DNA from: Lyngbya aestuarii BL J
Lineage (GTDB): Bacteria > Cyanobacteriota > Cyanobacteriia > Cyanobacteriales > Microcoleaceae
Direction: 5' to 3'
Assembly: GCF_000478195.2 (NCBI RefSeq)
Contig: NZ_AUZM01000016.1
Span: forward strand, 39,543-103,542
DNA: 64,000 bases
Shown here: one piece after another, positions 47,281 to 57,720 of the stretch
Layout of the letters: each line of letters begins with the position of its first letter
Numbering within the stretch: position 1 is the first letter of the stretch
Made by a program: the position numbers and the translations under genes
The notes under the pieces: model-generated
The model's input: the letters and a program-made list of their open reading frames with translations, nothing else
Told to the model about the DNA's origin: nothing
Database searches by the model: none

Positions 47281-48765
47281 ATGCAAGCTCAAGCCAAATT
47301 TAACCTGAGAAAATCAAAACGATCTCTATTCGGACTGCTATTCGCCACGATGTTATTAATTATCACCTGGCGTTCTCCGGCAGTTGCCTCGACCGCCAAA
47401 CATTACACTGAACTGGATTTTCCGCCTTTACCTGAAATTCAATTACCCGAATATACCCGCTATCAACTTGATAATGGAATCATCGTTTATCTAATGGAAG
47501 ATCGGGAACTTCCTTTAATTGGAGGAACCGCATTATTTCACACTGGAAGTCGATATGAACCCGCCGATCAAGTCGGACTGGCCAGCTTAACTGGAGAAGT
47601 CATGCGAACCGGAGGAACAGCCGATCATACCGCAGATGAGTTAAATCAAATTCTTGAACAAAAAGCGGCAGCCGTCGAAACTGGAATTGGTACAACAGCC
47701 GGAAGTGCAGGTTTTAGTGCATTGAGTGAAGATTTAGAAGAAGTTTTTGGACTGTTTGCAGAAGTTGTCCAAGAACCTGTTTTTGATGCTCAAAAATTGG
47801 AATTGGCTAAAACTCAAGAAAAAGGTGGAATTGCTCGGCGAAATGATAGTCCTGAACGGATCGCAGGACGAGAGTTTCAGAAGTTAATTTATGGCAAAGA
47901 TAGTCCTTATGCTCGTACTGTTGAATATCAGACACTCAATAACATTCAGCGAGAAGATTTAGTAGAGTTTTATCAGAAATATTTTCACCCCAAAAATATG
48001 ATTTTAGGCATTTCGGGTGACTTTGAAACTGATAAAATGAAAGCATTAATTGCTGAAAAATTTGGCACCTGGAAACCTGCAAGAACGCTAGAAATTCCAC
48101 CTGAACCTAACACAAATCAAGTTCATCAAGGCGGAATCTATTTTATTAATCAACCTCAATTGACTCAAAGTTATATTGAAATGGGTCACATCGGAGGTGA
48201 ACGAAATAATCCGGACTATCCCGAATTAATGGTGTTAAATGGGGTATTAAATGGGTTTGGTGGACGGTTATTTAACCAAATTCGCACCTATCAAGGGTTA
48301 GCTTATACCGTCTATGGGATTTGGAATGCTAATTATGATTATCCCGGTGTTTTTATTGCAGGTGGACAAACTCGATCTGATGCGACTGTTGACTTTCTTA
48401 AAGCCGTTCAAACTGAGCTTTCTCGAGTTCAACGTGAACCCGTTAAACCGGAAGAATTATCCTATGCTAAAGAGTCAACCCTAAACTCCTTTATCTTCAA
48501 TTTTGAATCTCCCGATCAAACCTTGTCTCGCTTAATGTTGTATGAATTTTATGATTATCCTCAAGATTTTATCTTTGACTATCAACGTCAAGTAGAAGCC
48601 ACAACGATTGAGGATATTCAACGAGTTGCTCAAAAGTATCTCAAGCTTGACAAAATCGTGACTTTAGTGGTTGGAAATGAAGCCGAAATTCAGCCCCCGC
48701 TATCGACTTTAGATAGTGAAACTAAAATTACAGCGATTGATATTAGCATTCCTGAACCCAGTTAA
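47281..48765 (+). CDS. M16 family peptidase, non-catalytic subunit
   Basis: A 494-residue M16 protein with a signal/anchor segment near residues 17-36 (LFGLLFATMLLIITW...). The H-x-x-E-H zinc motif is missing: the aligned position reads ASLTGEVMRTGG. The R/Y substrate-binding pair seems present near the C-terminus (FGGRLFNQIRTYQGLAYTVYG). It is the second gene of the pair, 73 bases after the catalytic one. Confidence 0.88.
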   Translation: MQAQAKFNLRKSKRSLFGLLFATMLLIITWRSPAVASTAKHYTELDFPPLPEIQLPEYTRYQLDNGIIVYLMEDRELPLIGGTALFHTGSRYEPADQVGLASLTGEVMRTGGTADHTADELNQILEQKAAAVETGIGTTAGSAGFSALSEDLEEVFGLFAEVVQEPVFDAQKLELAKTQEKGGIARRNDSPERIAGREFQKLIYGKDSPYARTVEYQTLNNIQREDLVEFYQKYFHPKNMILGISGDFETDKMKALIAEKFGTWKPARTLEIPPEPNTNQVHQGGIYFINQPQLTQSYIEMGHIGGERNNPDYPELMVLNGVLNGFGGRLFNQIRTYQGLAYTVYGIWNANYDYPGVFIAGGQTRSDATVDFLKAVQTELSRVQREPVKPEELSYAKESTLNSFIFNFESPDQTLSRLMLYEFYDYPQDFIFDYQRQVEATTIEDIQRVAQKYLKLDKIVTLVVGNEAEIQPPLSTLDSETKITAIDISIPEPS

Positions 48766-48806
48766 TCACTGAAAAGATTGATCGAGTTATAGGATTATTC
48801 ATCAGG

Positions 48807-48825
48807 GGGCGTAAGCCTTACGCCC
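48807..48825. repeat. Near-perfect palindrome GGGCGTAAG/CTTACGCCC
   Basis: A perfect 9-bp inverted repeat with a one-base centre, 41 bases after the M16 stop. The motif is a common cyanobacterial intergenic element; it could also terminate the peptidase operon. Confidence 0.45.
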
Positions 48826-48911
48826 TAAATGTAATCGCTGCTTAAAGTTCACAGTATTGAGAGTAGAAATAATCTGACTGTTTTGTTGTTTATCTATTTT
48901 CTAACTTTCCC

Positions 48912-49478
48912 ATGCCATCACCCGTCGGACATTCACTTGCAGGCATTTGTGGGTATATTCTCGTTCAACCCCATATCCCTAAATATCAGCGGCTTTCTTG
49001 CTTATTTACGTCCGTTTTTATTGCCAATGCACCCGATGTAGATATCTTAGCAGGAATTTTATTGCGAGGAGAACCTGGAATTTTTCATCGTCAAGCAACT
49101 CATAGTTTGATTTTAGCAATTATTGTTGGTGTCTTAACAGCTTTGATCGCTAAATCAATAAAATTTAAACACTGGAATTGGTTCAGTTTATGGATAGGGG
49201 GACTTTATGCAGGTCACATTTTTCTGGATTTAATGGTCGCAGATGATGCCCCTCCTTCTGGAGTACAATTGTTTTGGCCGTTTACTTCTGATTATTTCAT
49301 TTTTCCCTTGACTATTTTTGGCGGTTTTAACTATGGAGGTTCTGGATTATTTGGCTTTTTATTTTCCCTTTTTAGCTTCCAAAATCTGATTTTTGTTTTA
49401 CAGGAAATTGTAATTTTAGTTCCCTGTATTTGGTTTATTTGGTACGGAAAAAAATATCTCATAAAAAAGCCTACCTAA
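48912..49478 (+). CDS. Membrane-bound metal-dependent hydrolase (YdjM-like, DUF457)
   Basis: A 188-residue membrane protein with about 4-5 spans and early histidines (MPSPVGHSLAG; HRQATHSLILA; GHIFLD) that fit the YdjM/DUF457 hydrolase pattern. In E. coli the homologue is LexA-regulated; no SOS box was searched successfully here. The substrate is unknown. Confidence 0.75.
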   Translation: MPSPVGHSLAGICGYILVQPHIPKYQRLSCLFTSVFIANAPDVDILAGILLRGEPGIFHRQATHSLILAIIVGVLTALIAKSIKFKHWNWFSLWIGGLYAGHIFLDLMVADDAPPSGVQLFWPFTSDYFIFPLTIFGGFNYGGSGLFGFLFSLFSFQNLIFVLQEIVILVPCIWFIWYGKKYLIKKPT

Positions 49479-49522
49479 AAAGATAGACTGTTTTTTATAG
49501 TCAATGACTCTTTTTCAAAACA

Positions 49523-50071
49523 TTAGGAATCGGCTTGCAATTCATCCAAACGTGCTAAAACTTCTTGACTATGAATTGCAGGTCGAACATTTACAAAAGT
49601 TTCTCGTAATTGACCTTCAGGATCAATAATAAAACTATGTCGCGTCGAGTAAAAGTTCAACCAAGAACCGTAAGTTTTACTCACAGTACCGTCTGTATCT
49701 GCAAGCAAGGGAAATTTCAACCCTTCTGAATCACAAAACTCAGCATGAGAATCAACATCATCTGCACTAATTCCTAAAATTTGTACATTTCGATCTAAAT
49801 ATTTGGGCAAATCTTGTTGAAATCTTCGGGCTTCTAATGTACATCCCGAGGTAAAATCTTGAGGATAAAAATACACAACTACCCACTGACCTTGATAATC
49901 AGAAAGCGAAATTTCTCCATCTCCGGTATTCGTCGGTAATGTAAACTCAGGAGCGGGTTGGTTTAAGGTCGGTAGGGTTCCCCCCAATGCCAACGCCGGG
50001 GAAGTTAGGTTGAAACTCAAGACCGCCAAACAAGCGGCTAGAAATAAACGGATCAAGGTTCGACGGGACAT
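49523..50071 (-). CDS. Exported peroxiredoxin (BCP/PrxQ family)
   Basis: A 182-residue thiol peroxidase. It has an N-terminal signal peptide (RTLIRLFLAACLAVLSFNL, ending ALA) and the Prx core PAPEFTLP, YFYPQDFTSGCTLEARRF with the peroxidatic Cys. The usual PrxQ resolving Cys five residues later is replaced by Arg, so this looks like a 1-Cys enzyme or one resolved by another cysteine (AEFCDSEG). Location should be periplasm or thylakoid lumen. It probably detoxifies peroxides there. Confidence 0.88.
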   Translation of the reverse strand: MSRRTLIRLFLAACLAVLSFNLTSPALALGGTLPTLNQPAPEFTLPTNTGDGEISLSDYQGQWVVVYFYPQDFTSGCTLEARRFQQDLPKYLDRNVQILGISADDVDSHAEFCDSEGLKFPLLADTDGTVSKTYGSWLNFYSTRHSFIIDPEGQLRETFVNVRPAIHSQEVLARLDELQADS

Positions 50072-50264
50072 GATGACTTAAAATGGGAAGGTACTTTACA
50101 TAAGTTTACACAATTTAGAAAAATAGACTCAATCCTAATTTTGCGGTTGATCCTGATCTCGTCTTTAGATGATTGAAGGAACTTAATTGCTCTAGTTCGG
50201 GTCAAGATGAAGGCGTTAACCTCGGTCAGTTGAACTTTTTTACAACTTCTGAAGGCTAAACAAA

Positions 50265-51644
50265 TTGACGACTTTTATTGCAAACAATTTACCTCAAAAA
50301 ATGGAAGATCTACCTGTATTAACTGGCTCTGCGGTTGCGATTATGATTATTAATGGACAACCCGTTGTTATTCAAGTTAATGGCGATAATGCCCCAATTA
50401 CGGCTGGAAATTTTATTGATTTAGTTGAGCGAGATTTTTATGATGGGATTTCATTTCATCGTGTTGCTCGTGAACCCAATCCCTTTGTTGTTCAAGCGGG
50501 TGATCCCAATAGTCTTGACCCCAATTTTCCAGAAAATCAACTGGGAAGTGGGGGTTTTATTGATCCGACAACAGGTCAAGAACGGACAATTCCTTTAGAA
50601 ATTTTACCTCAAGGTGCTACAGAACCGATTTATGGTCAAACCTTTGAACAAGCTGGAATAACTGTTCCTCCGGTATTACCAAATACTCAGGGAACTATCG
50701 CCATGGCGCGTACAAATGACCCGAATTCTGCCTCCTCACAATTTTTTATTAATTTATCGGATTCTGACTTCTTAGATGGGAATTATGCCGTTTTTGGTGA
50801 GGTCATTCAAGGGTTTGCAGTTGTCGATCAAATTCAACAAGGCGATCGCATTCAAGATGCAGAAGTTGTTGCGGGAATTGTTCCTAGTCGAGAGTCTGCT
50901 GTTATTGACGATCCTCTATTGTTAAACAACTTTATTAATACGGTTAATCTTACCAGTTTACCTCTGAATTTTTCCTTGTTTCCGAGTGACTTTGATGCCG
51001 ATAATCAAGTGACAATTACCCCGGAAGATGCTCAACAAGCGACTTCAGGGATTTTGTTGCGAGGGGGTAATGATCAGGCGACAGGTTCATCGATTGCTGA
51101 TGTGATTAATGGCAATCAAGGTAATGACACGATTACTGGAGAAGCCGGAGATGACTATATTTTTGGGGGTCAAGATAATGATCTCATTAATGGTGGTGAT
51201 GGCAATGATATTATTAATGGAAATCGCGGACAAGATGTGATTTCTGGGGGGAACGGAGATGACTTTATTCGCGGAGGACAAGACAATGATGTTTTAAATG
51301 GAGACGGAGGAAATGATTATTTAATTGGGGATTTAGGATCAGATACAATGACAGGAGGAGTCGGTGCAGATACGTTTATGTTGAGAGTCGATGAATCGGC
51401 AGGAGTCAGAGATTTTAATGCTGTTGATCGGATTACTGATTTTAACATCGGTGAAGGCGATCGCATTGCGATTATTGGCGATATTAGTGCTTCAGAACTT
51501 AGTTATAATATTGTCCGGCAAGATACCTATATTTTCCGCACCAATGGCGACTTTTTGGGCATCGTCCAGAATGTTCTTCCGGATGCGGTTCAAAACTCAG
51601 TTGTTGTCGTTTCTCCTAATGATTTAGGTTTGACAATTGGATAG
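50265..51644 (+). CDS. Cyclophilin-type peptidyl-prolyl isomerase fused to RTX repeats
   Basis: A 459-residue protein. Residues 20-205 form a cyclophilin domain (ISFHRVAREPNPFVVQAGDP; NTQGTIAMARTNDPNSASSQFFINL, cited by span). Residues 270-385 hold RTX-type calcium-binding nonapeptides (GGNDQATG, GNDTITGEAGDDYIFGG...), followed by a C-terminal module typical of Type I secretion substrates. There is no Sec signal, so Type I export is likely. The fusion suggests an extracellular proline isomerase or chaperone stabilised by Ca2+. Start is TTG at 50265. Confidence 0.88.
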   Translation: MTTFIANNLPQKMEDLPVLTGSAVAIMIINGQPVVIQVNGDNAPITAGNFIDLVERDFYDGISFHRVAREPNPFVVQAGDPNSLDPNFPENQLGSGGFIDPTTGQERTIPLEILPQGATEPIYGQTFEQAGITVPPVLPNTQGTIAMARTNDPNSASSQFFINLSDSDFLDGNYAVFGEVIQGFAVVDQIQQGDRIQDAEVVAGIVPSRESAVIDDPLLLNNFINTVNLTSLPLNFSLFPSDFDADNQVTITPEDAQQATSGILLRGGNDQATGSSIADVINGNQGNDTITGEAGDDYIFGGQDNDLINGGDGNDIINGNRGQDVISGGNGDDFIRGGQDNDVLNGDGGNDYLIGDLGSDTMTGGVGADTFMLRVDESAGVRDFNAVDRITDFNIGEGDRIAIIGDISASELSYNIVRQDTYIFRTNGDFLGIVQNVLPDAVQNSVVVVSPNDLGLTIG

Positions 51645-51822
51645 AGATTGGGTAAACTTAGTATAGATTTAAAATCACATCTAAGTTGATAATTTTTTGC
51701 TTTGGTTTGACTTCAATCTACATCTGTGGGTTGGAGTCAGATGACTGATTATCACAAGAAATTAGGTGCAATCATCAGATATCGAAATCGGTTGTCGTCC
51801 ATAAAGAGGATTGAGAAAAGGT

Positions 51823-52506
51823 ATGAATCTTCAGAAATTGGTCATCATCCTATTCTTAGTAATTGGATTGATATTCGGGGGAACAACTCCGGTTCAAGCC
51901 TCAAATTCTCAAGCTCTCAATCGACTGATGAAAAGCAAGTCTTGTAAAACATTTCTTTGGAAAACCTGTGATTTTAGAAATGCCGATTTGCGAGGTTTAG
52001 CATTATCTGAAGTCAAACTTTCAGGCGCCAATTTGAGAGGGGCAGACTTAAGAAATGCCATCCTTAAATCTGCTGATTTATCCGGGGCTGATTTAAGAGA
52101 TGCTAAACTCACAAAAGCGAACTTATTTAGAGCGAATTTACGTCGGGCTAATTTAGAAGGGGCAGATTTACGAGAAGCCGGGTTGTGGGCGGCAGATTTA
52201 ACCTTAGCAAATCTCACCAACGTTAACTTAGAAAATGCTAATTTATTACAAGCAAAACTGTGGGGAACGAACCTAACCAAAGCTAATTTAAAGCAAGCCA
52301 GTTTACACGGCACTAATCTTCAATATGCTAATTTAGCACACAGTAACCTCAGTAATGCTGACCTGCATAGCTATTATTTTAGAGAATCTCAAAACATCAC
52401 AAATCTCAGTAATGCTAACTTAGAAGGCGCTAATTTAAAAGATACAAATTTGAAAGGTGTTCTCATGCGAGGTACAATCATGCCCGATGGTCATATTAAC
52501 GAATAG
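51823..52506 (+). CDS. Exported pentapeptide-repeat protein
   Basis: A 227-residue protein. After a signal peptide (LQKLVIILFLVIGLIFGGTT... ending VQA, about residues 1-27) it consists of about 25 pentapeptide repeats of the A(D/N)LxX form (RNADLRGLALSEVKL, ANLRGADL...), which fold as a right-handed quadrilateral beta-helix. Such proteins are abundant in cyanobacteria, mostly of unknown role. Start at the ATG at 51823 rather than a TTG four codons earlier. Confidence 0.87.
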   Translation: MNLQKLVIILFLVIGLIFGGTTPVQASNSQALNRLMKSKSCKTFLWKTCDFRNADLRGLALSEVKLSGANLRGADLRNAILKSADLSGADLRDAKLTKANLFRANLRRANLEGADLREAGLWAADLTLANLTNVNLENANLLQAKLWGTNLTKANLKQASLHGTNLQYANLAHSNLSNADLHSYYFRESQNITNLSNANLEGANLKDTNLKGVLMRGTIMPDGHINE

Positions 52507-52575
52507 GGACGTATAACTCTAGTCAGACTGAGAAAACGTTACAATTTGTGATGAACGTGAACTGTATCGGAACTC

Positions 52576-53313
52576 ATGCTCGATAGCCTCCAAACTCAAC
52601 TGTATGAAATTGCTCAATATGCCAACACCCTCGTCAAAACCCAATTAACGCAACTCAGTTGGGTGAGTGTGGGGATTATTTTCTTAGCGGGCTTGCTGAC
52701 TAGCCTCACTCCTTGTATGCTATCTATGCTACCGATTACCATTGGCTATATTGGCGGCTATGAAACCCAAAATCGTCTACAAGCCGCAGCCCAATCGACT
52801 TGGTTTGCATTGGGATTAGCGACAACTTTAGCAGGTTTAGGAATTCTAGCAACAGTCGTCGGACAAGTTTATGGTCAGATTGGTATTGGCTTACCGATAA
52901 TTGTCAGTATTGTTGCGATTTTAATGGGGTTAAATTTATTGGAAGCTTTACCCATTCCCCTACCTGCTCTTGATACGATGGAATGGATTCCTAAAAACAT
53001 TCCCAATGGTGTTCGTTCCTACTTTTTAGGACTGACTTTTGGTTTAGTCGCTTCTCCCTGTAGCACTCCCGTTTTAGCAACATTATTAGCTTGGGTTTCG
53101 ACTTCAAAAGATTGGGTCTTAGGTGGGGTTTTTCTCCTGGCTTATGCGGCTGGATATGTCGCCCCTTTAGTCTTAGCCGGAACCTTTACAGCTAGCATCA
53201 AAAAACTGCTTTCTCTACGACAATGGTCAGGTTGGATTACTCCCGTGAGTGGGGCGTTATTAGTCGGATTTGGTGTGTTTTCGCTGTTATCTCGATTTGT
53301 TCCAATAACCTAG
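52576..53313 (+). CDS. ccdA: Thiol-disulfide transporter CcdA
   Basis: A 245-residue membrane protein of the DsbD/CcdA family with 6 spans. Cysteines are placed in SLTPCMLSMLP and ASPCSTPVL. It moves reducing equivalents across the thylakoid or plasma membrane to keep apocytochrome c reduced for heme attachment. It lies 33 bases upstream of ccs1, the conserved System II pairing in cyanobacteria. Confidence 0.93.
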   Translation: MLDSLQTQLYEIAQYANTLVKTQLTQLSWVSVGIIFLAGLLTSLTPCMLSMLPITIGYIGGYETQNRLQAAAQSTWFALGLATTLAGLGILATVVGQVYGQIGIGLPIIVSIVAILMGLNLLEALPIPLPALDTMEWIPKNIPNGVRSYFLGLTFGLVASPCSTPVLATLLAWVSTSKDWVLGGVFLLAYAAGYVAPLVLAGTFTASIKKLLSLRQWSGWITPVSGALLVGFGVFSLLSRFVPIT

Positions 53314-53346
53314 ACCGATATTAAAATATAGAAAAAATCTCATAAA

Positions 53347-54741
53347 ATGACAGCAAAAGAATTATTTTTATCTAAACTTTCTGACTGGGGAACAACGCCT
53401 CTAAAAGTTTTGCAGAAGGAAATTTTACCGATTCTAGCAAACTTAAGATTAGCGATTGTATTATTACTCGTGATTGCGATTTTTAGTGTATCTGGAACCG
53501 TTATAGAACAGGGTGAATCTCTGGAATTTTATCAAGCGAATTATCCAGAAAATCCTGCTTTATTTGGGTTTCTGACCTGGAAAATAATTGCATTAGTTGG
53601 CTTAGATCATGTTTATCGAACTTGGTGGTTTTTGACGCTGTTATTACTGTTTGGGAGTAGCTTAATTGCTTGTACGTTTACCCGACAACTCCCCAACTTG
53701 AAATCTGCTCGCCGCTGGAATTATTATCAAAGTCCGAAACAATTTAAAAACCTCGCATTAAGTGCAGAAATAGAAACAGGTTCTCTAGAAACGCTGAAAA
53801 CGCTATTACAAAAACGTCGTTATCGTATCTTTGAAGAAGACCATAAACTCTATGCCAGAAAAGGATTAATGGGACGTATCGGGCCGATTATTGTTCATGC
53901 TAGTATGATTTTGATTTTAATCGGTTCTTTAGTGGGTTCTTTAACCGGGTTTATCGCCCAAGAAATCGTTCCCAGTGGAGAAACCTTTCAAGTTAAACGG
54001 ATTATTGATGCAGGGCCATTTGCTGCCTCTCAAGTTCCTCAAGATTGGTCAGTTAGAGTCAATAGATTTTGGATTGATTATACTCCAGACGGAACCATTG
54101 ATCAATTTTATTCCGACTTATCCGTTCTCGATAATCAGGGTTCAGAAGTTGACCGTCAAACTATTCACGTCAACAAACCCCTCAAACACAATGGTGTGAC
54201 CTTTTATCAAGCAGATTGGGGAATTGCTGGAATTAAGATTCGGATGAATAGAAGCCCTGTTTTACAACTGCCAATGGCACAATTAGATACAGGCGGAAAT
54301 GGGCGAATTTGGGGAACTTGGATTCCCACAAAACCTGATTTGAGTGCGGGTGTTTCCCTGTTAGCGAGGGATTTACAAGGAACTTTATTATTGTATGATA
54401 ATGAAGGTCAACTGGTATCAACGTTGCGCCCCGGAATGTCTACCGAAGTCAATGGCGTCACGTTATTTATCGATGAAGTCGTTGGAAGTACCGGACTCCA
54501 AATTAAAGCAGACCCCGGAATTCCGATTGTTTATTTAGGGTTTGGGTTGTTGATGGTGAGTGTATTAATGAGTTATGTTTCTCACTCCCAAATTTGGGTT
54601 TTAGAAGCCGATAACCGTTTGTATCTGGGCGGAAAAACCAATCGTGCTAAAGTTGTGTTTGAACGAGAAGTGATTGCAATTTTGGATGAAATTCAACCGA
54701 CATCGGACAACGAAACATCATCAAAAACCGCCCCAGTTTAA
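53347..54741 (+). CDS. ccs1: Cytochrome c biogenesis protein Ccs1/CcsB (ResB family)
   Basis: A 464-residue System II component that, with CcsA, delivers heme and assembles c-type cytochromes on the lumenal side. Three N-terminal spans and a fourth near residue 390 flank a large lumenal domain. ResB motifs include [23 protein letters not shown] and [23 protein letters not shown] heme-handling histidine H-A-S. Together with CcdA upstream it forms a functional operon; ccsA is not in the window. Confidence 0.93.
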   Translation: MTAKELFLSKLSDWGTTPLKVLQKEILPILANLRLAIVLLLVIAIFSVSGTVIEQGESLEFYQANYPENPALFGFLTWKIIALVGLDHVYRTWWFLTLLLLFGSSLIACTFTRQLPNLKSARRWNYYQSPKQFKNLALSAEIETGSLETLKTLLQKRRYRIFEEDHKLYARKGLMGRIGPIIVHASMILILIGSLVGSLTGFIAQEIVPSGETFQVKRIIDAGPFAASQVPQDWSVRVNRFWIDYTPDGTIDQFYSDLSVLDNQGSEVDRQTIHVNKPLKHNGVTFYQADWGIAGIKIRMNRSPVLQLPMAQLDTGGNGRIWGTWIPTKPDLSAGVSLLARDLQGTLLLYDNEGQLVSTLRPGMSTEVNGVTLFIDEVVGSTGLQIKADPGIPIVYLGFGLLMVSVLMSYVSHSQIWVLEADNRLYLGGKTNRAKVVFEREVIAILDEIQPTSDNETSSKTAPV

Positions 54742-54882
54742 TTCCCCTCAGAAATACCCCCAGAATTGGGGGTCACGGGGGGGCGGGGGACTTTTTATAT
54801 TCTGATTCCCCAGTTTCAAAGCAGGGCGAGGGGAGAGAAAGCACGGGGAGTAAATCTTTAAGTCTTTTATAGAAGTTTTAAC

Positions 54883-55569
54883 CTAACTTTCTCCGAGTTC
54901 CTGCTTTCTACGTTTGGGAGGAATTTTACTCGAAATTTTATGAAGATTCCAAACTTGTTTAACTTGTTGTTTGCGCCAATGTCGAATAATTTTTAGGCTA
55001 GCCAAATAGGTCGAAATCCCACTCATTGTCCCGATGACACAACATCCAAATAATAAACAGATCGCAAATTCTGCCCCAACCGCTAAAATATCTTCAATTG
55101 AGTGTAAACTTCCCCAATCCTCAAATAAGGGTTGTTGAGAACCGAGCAACAATCGTCCAATTTTGTAGTTAAATAGAAAAATCGGCACGTAAGTTAAAGG
55201 ATTACTCACCCAAGTTCCGGCTGCGGCTAAGAGTTTGTGACCTCGAAACACCACGGCGAAGGAGACACCCATCAAAATCTGTAAGCCAAAGAAAGGAAAA
55301 CATCCCGCAAACACGCCTAACGCTAGCCCTCTCGCCAAATATTCCGGTGTTCCCTTCATCGCCATCACACGTCGATAGAGACGGCGCAGCCATCGTCCAC
55401 AATATCGATAAAGAAGTTTAAATCTTCGCACTACAGACTTCTTTGTTTGGCGTAGTGAGTTTTTAAACCGGAACACGGGTGATTTCTCCTGGTTTTTACT
55501 GATCTTTATTTTAAGAAGATTCTCATGATCCTGCCAGTTAACCCTAAACATTTGGGTAACGTTCTGCAA
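54883..55569 (-). CDS. DUF2062 membrane protein
   Basis: A 228-residue protein with a basic N-terminus of about 60 residues, then the DUF2062 core (GTPEYLARGLALGVFAGCFPFFGLQILMG cited by span, VSNPLTYVPIFLFNYKIG) with 3 hydrophobic segments, and a basic tail. Function unknown in bacteria. It is divergent from trpS. Confidence 0.82.
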   Translation of the reverse strand: MQNVTQMFRVNWQDHENLLKIKISKNQEKSPVFRFKNSLRQTKKSVVRRFKLLYRYCGRWLRRLYRRVMAMKGTPEYLARGLALGVFAGCFPFFGLQILMGVSFAVVFRGHKLLAAAGTWVSNPLTYVPIFLFNYKIGRLLLGSQQPLFEDWGSLHSIEDILAVGAEFAICLLFGCCVIGTMSGISTYLASLKIIRHWRKQQVKQVWNLHKISSKIPPKRRKQELGES

Positions 55570-55697
55570 ACTGCTCTGTGATCAATGAGATTATAGAGAG
55601 AATAGACTACAATTTACCTTGATTCCGAGGAATTCACCACTCAGGTGTGAGCATAACGTGCCAATATAGTATAAGTCCAGTCCGAAATTGACCGATT

Positions 55698-56708
55698 ATG
55701 GGTAAACAGCGAGTTCTCTCAGGCGTTCAACCAACCGGAAACCTTCATCTCGGCAACTACTTAGGCGCAATTCGCAACTGGGTTGAAGGTCAAAGTCAGT
55801 ATGATAATTTCTTCTGTGTGGTCGATTTACACGCCATTACCGTACCGCACAACCCCGCCACCTTAGCGGCTGATACCTACACCATAGCAGCTTTGTATTT
55901 GGCTTGTGGCATTGATCTAGAGCATTCTACTATTTTTGTTCAGTCTCACATTAGCGCTCATAGCGAGTTAACGTGGTTGCTCAATTGTATTACGCCGATT
56001 AACTGGCTACAAGATATGATCCAGTTTAAGGAAAAAGCCATCAAACAAGGTGAAAATGTCAGTACGGGTTTACTGGATTATCCGGTGTTAATGGCTGCCG
56101 ATATTTTACTCTATGATGCGGATCAAGTTCCGGTTGGAGAAGACCAAAAACAACATTTAGAATTAACTCGGGATATCGCCGCGCGGTTTAATCATATGTT
56201 TGGTCAGGAAGAAGAAGAAATTCTCAAAATCCCTGAACCGATGATTAGAACAGAAGGCGCTAGGGTGATGAGTTTAACCGATGGTACCCGCAAAATGTCA
56301 AAATCAGACCCTTCTGAATTGAGTCGGATTAATTTACTTGATCCTCCAGAAACCATCACTAAAAAAATTAAGCGTTGTAAAACGGACTCGGTAAGGGGTT
56401 TAGAATTTGATAATTCTGAACGCCCCGAATGTCATAACCTTTTAATGCTTTATGCTATTCTTTCTGGTCAAACTAAAGACGAAGTTAAAATTCAATGTCA
56501 GGATATGGGTTGGGGTCAATTTAAACCCCTATTAACGGAAACAACAATTGAGGCCCTCAAACCCATTCAAGAAAAGTATAAAGCAGTAATGGGCGATCGC
56601 GCTTATTTAGAATCTGTCCTCAAAGACGGTCGAGAAAAAGCAGAAGCGGTGGCGAATGCAACGTTAGCCCGAGTTAAAAAAGCATTGGGTTATTCAACTC
56701 CGCTTTAA
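55698..56708 (+). CDS. trpS: Tryptophanyl-tRNA synthetase
   Basis: A 336-residue class I synthetase. The HIGH-like motif is PTGNLHLGNYLGA (residues 12-24) and the KMSKS motif is RKMSKSDPSE (about residue 200). Length is normal for bacterial TrpRS. Charges tRNA-Trp in translation. The adjacent methylenetetrahydrofolate reductase gene on the same strand starts 121 bases on. Confidence 0.97.
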   Translation: MGKQRVLSGVQPTGNLHLGNYLGAIRNWVEGQSQYDNFFCVVDLHAITVPHNPATLAADTYTIAALYLACGIDLEHSTIFVQSHISAHSELTWLLNCITPINWLQDMIQFKEKAIKQGENVSTGLLDYPVLMAADILLYDADQVPVGEDQKQHLELTRDIAARFNHMFGQEEEEILKIPEPMIRTEGARVMSLTDGTRKMSKSDPSELSRINLLDPPETITKKIKRCKTDSVRGLEFDNSERPECHNLLMLYAILSGQTKDEVKIQCQDMGWGQFKPLLTETTIEALKPIQEKYKAVMGDRAYLESVLKDGREKAEAVANATLARVKKALGYSTPL

Positions 56709-56829
56709 GTGGAAACAGACTCAAACCAATAAGTTGATCAAATAGGAAGCATCTCGATAATTTTAGAGGTGAAGCTGAGTTTTGAGTAAACAATCAAACC
56801 CTAATTAATCTAACATTCACAATCAATTA

Positions 56830-57720
56830 ATGAATTATTTTCGTACAGCTTGTTCAACCCCCGGAGAATTTATTATTACCGCAGAAATTGCACCGCCAAA
56901 AGGGGCAAATCCGACTCACATGATTGAGATGGCAAACACCCTAAAAGGTCGGGTTCATGCAGTTAATATTACTGATGGTAGTCGGGCGGTTTTGGGTATG
57001 AGTTCGTTGGCATCTGCGATTATTTTAAAAAGTCATGGCATTGAACCCATTTGTCAAATGGCTTGTCGCGATCGCAATCGAATTGGTTTACAAGCCGATT
57101 TATTGGGGGCAGATGCGTTGGGAATTCGCAATGTTTTAGCCCTCACAGGTGATCCTGTCAAAGTCGGTGATCATCCCAAAGCAAAGTCTGTTTTTGATTT
57201 TGAATCAGTACGATTATTAACCGCAATTCAAAAGTTAAATAACGGTACAAATTGGAATGATAAAGCCTTATCTGATGGGGCGACAGATTTATTTGCGGGG
57301 GCGGCGGTTGATCCCCAATCTCCCAGTTTGTCCGGCTTAAAAAGTCGATTTGAACGCAAATTAAAAGCCGGGGCGCAGTTTTTTCAAAGTCAATTAATCA
57401 CAGATTTTGACCGCCTTGATAAGTTTATGACCGAAGTTGCAGCAGGCATTGACCAACCGATTTTAGCCGGAATATTTTTATTGAAATCTGCTAAAAATGC
57501 CCGATTTATTAATAAGTATGTTCCCGGTGTTAAGATTCCCGAATCAACAATAGAACGCTTAGAAAAAGCCCCCAAACCGCTAGAAGAAGGGGTAACAATT
57601 GCCGCCGAACAAGTGAAAACAGCCCGTCAACTTTGTCGGGGTGTTCATTTGATGGCAGTTAAACGAGAAGATTTGATTTCTAAAATTTTAGATGTGGCGG
57701 GAATTCCACCCTTATATTAA
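56830..57720 (+). CDS. metF: Methylenetetrahydrofolate reductase
   Basis: A 296-residue TIM-barrel flavoenzyme that reduces 5,10-methylene-THF to 5-methyl-THF for methionine synthesis. The family pattern is visible: ITAEIAPPKGANPTHM, NITDGSRAVLGMSSLA, EPICQMACRDRNRIGLQADLLGADALGIRNVLALTGDPVKVGDH (cited by span), and QLITDFDRLDKFM with SAKNARFINKYVPGVKIPES. The short N-terminal form is normal in cyanobacteria. Confidence 0.9.
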   Translation: MNYFRTACSTPGEFIITAEIAPPKGANPTHMIEMANTLKGRVHAVNITDGSRAVLGMSSLASAIILKSHGIEPICQMACRDRNRIGLQADLLGADALGIRNVLALTGDPVKVGDHPKAKSVFDFESVRLLTAIQKLNNGTNWNDKALSDGATDLFAGAAVDPQSPSLSGLKSRFERKLKAGAQFFQSQLITDFDRLDKFMTEVAAGIDQPILAGIFLLKSAKNARFINKYVPGVKIPESTIERLEKAPKPLEEGVTIAAEQVKTARQLCRGVHLMAVKREDLISKILDVAGIPPLY

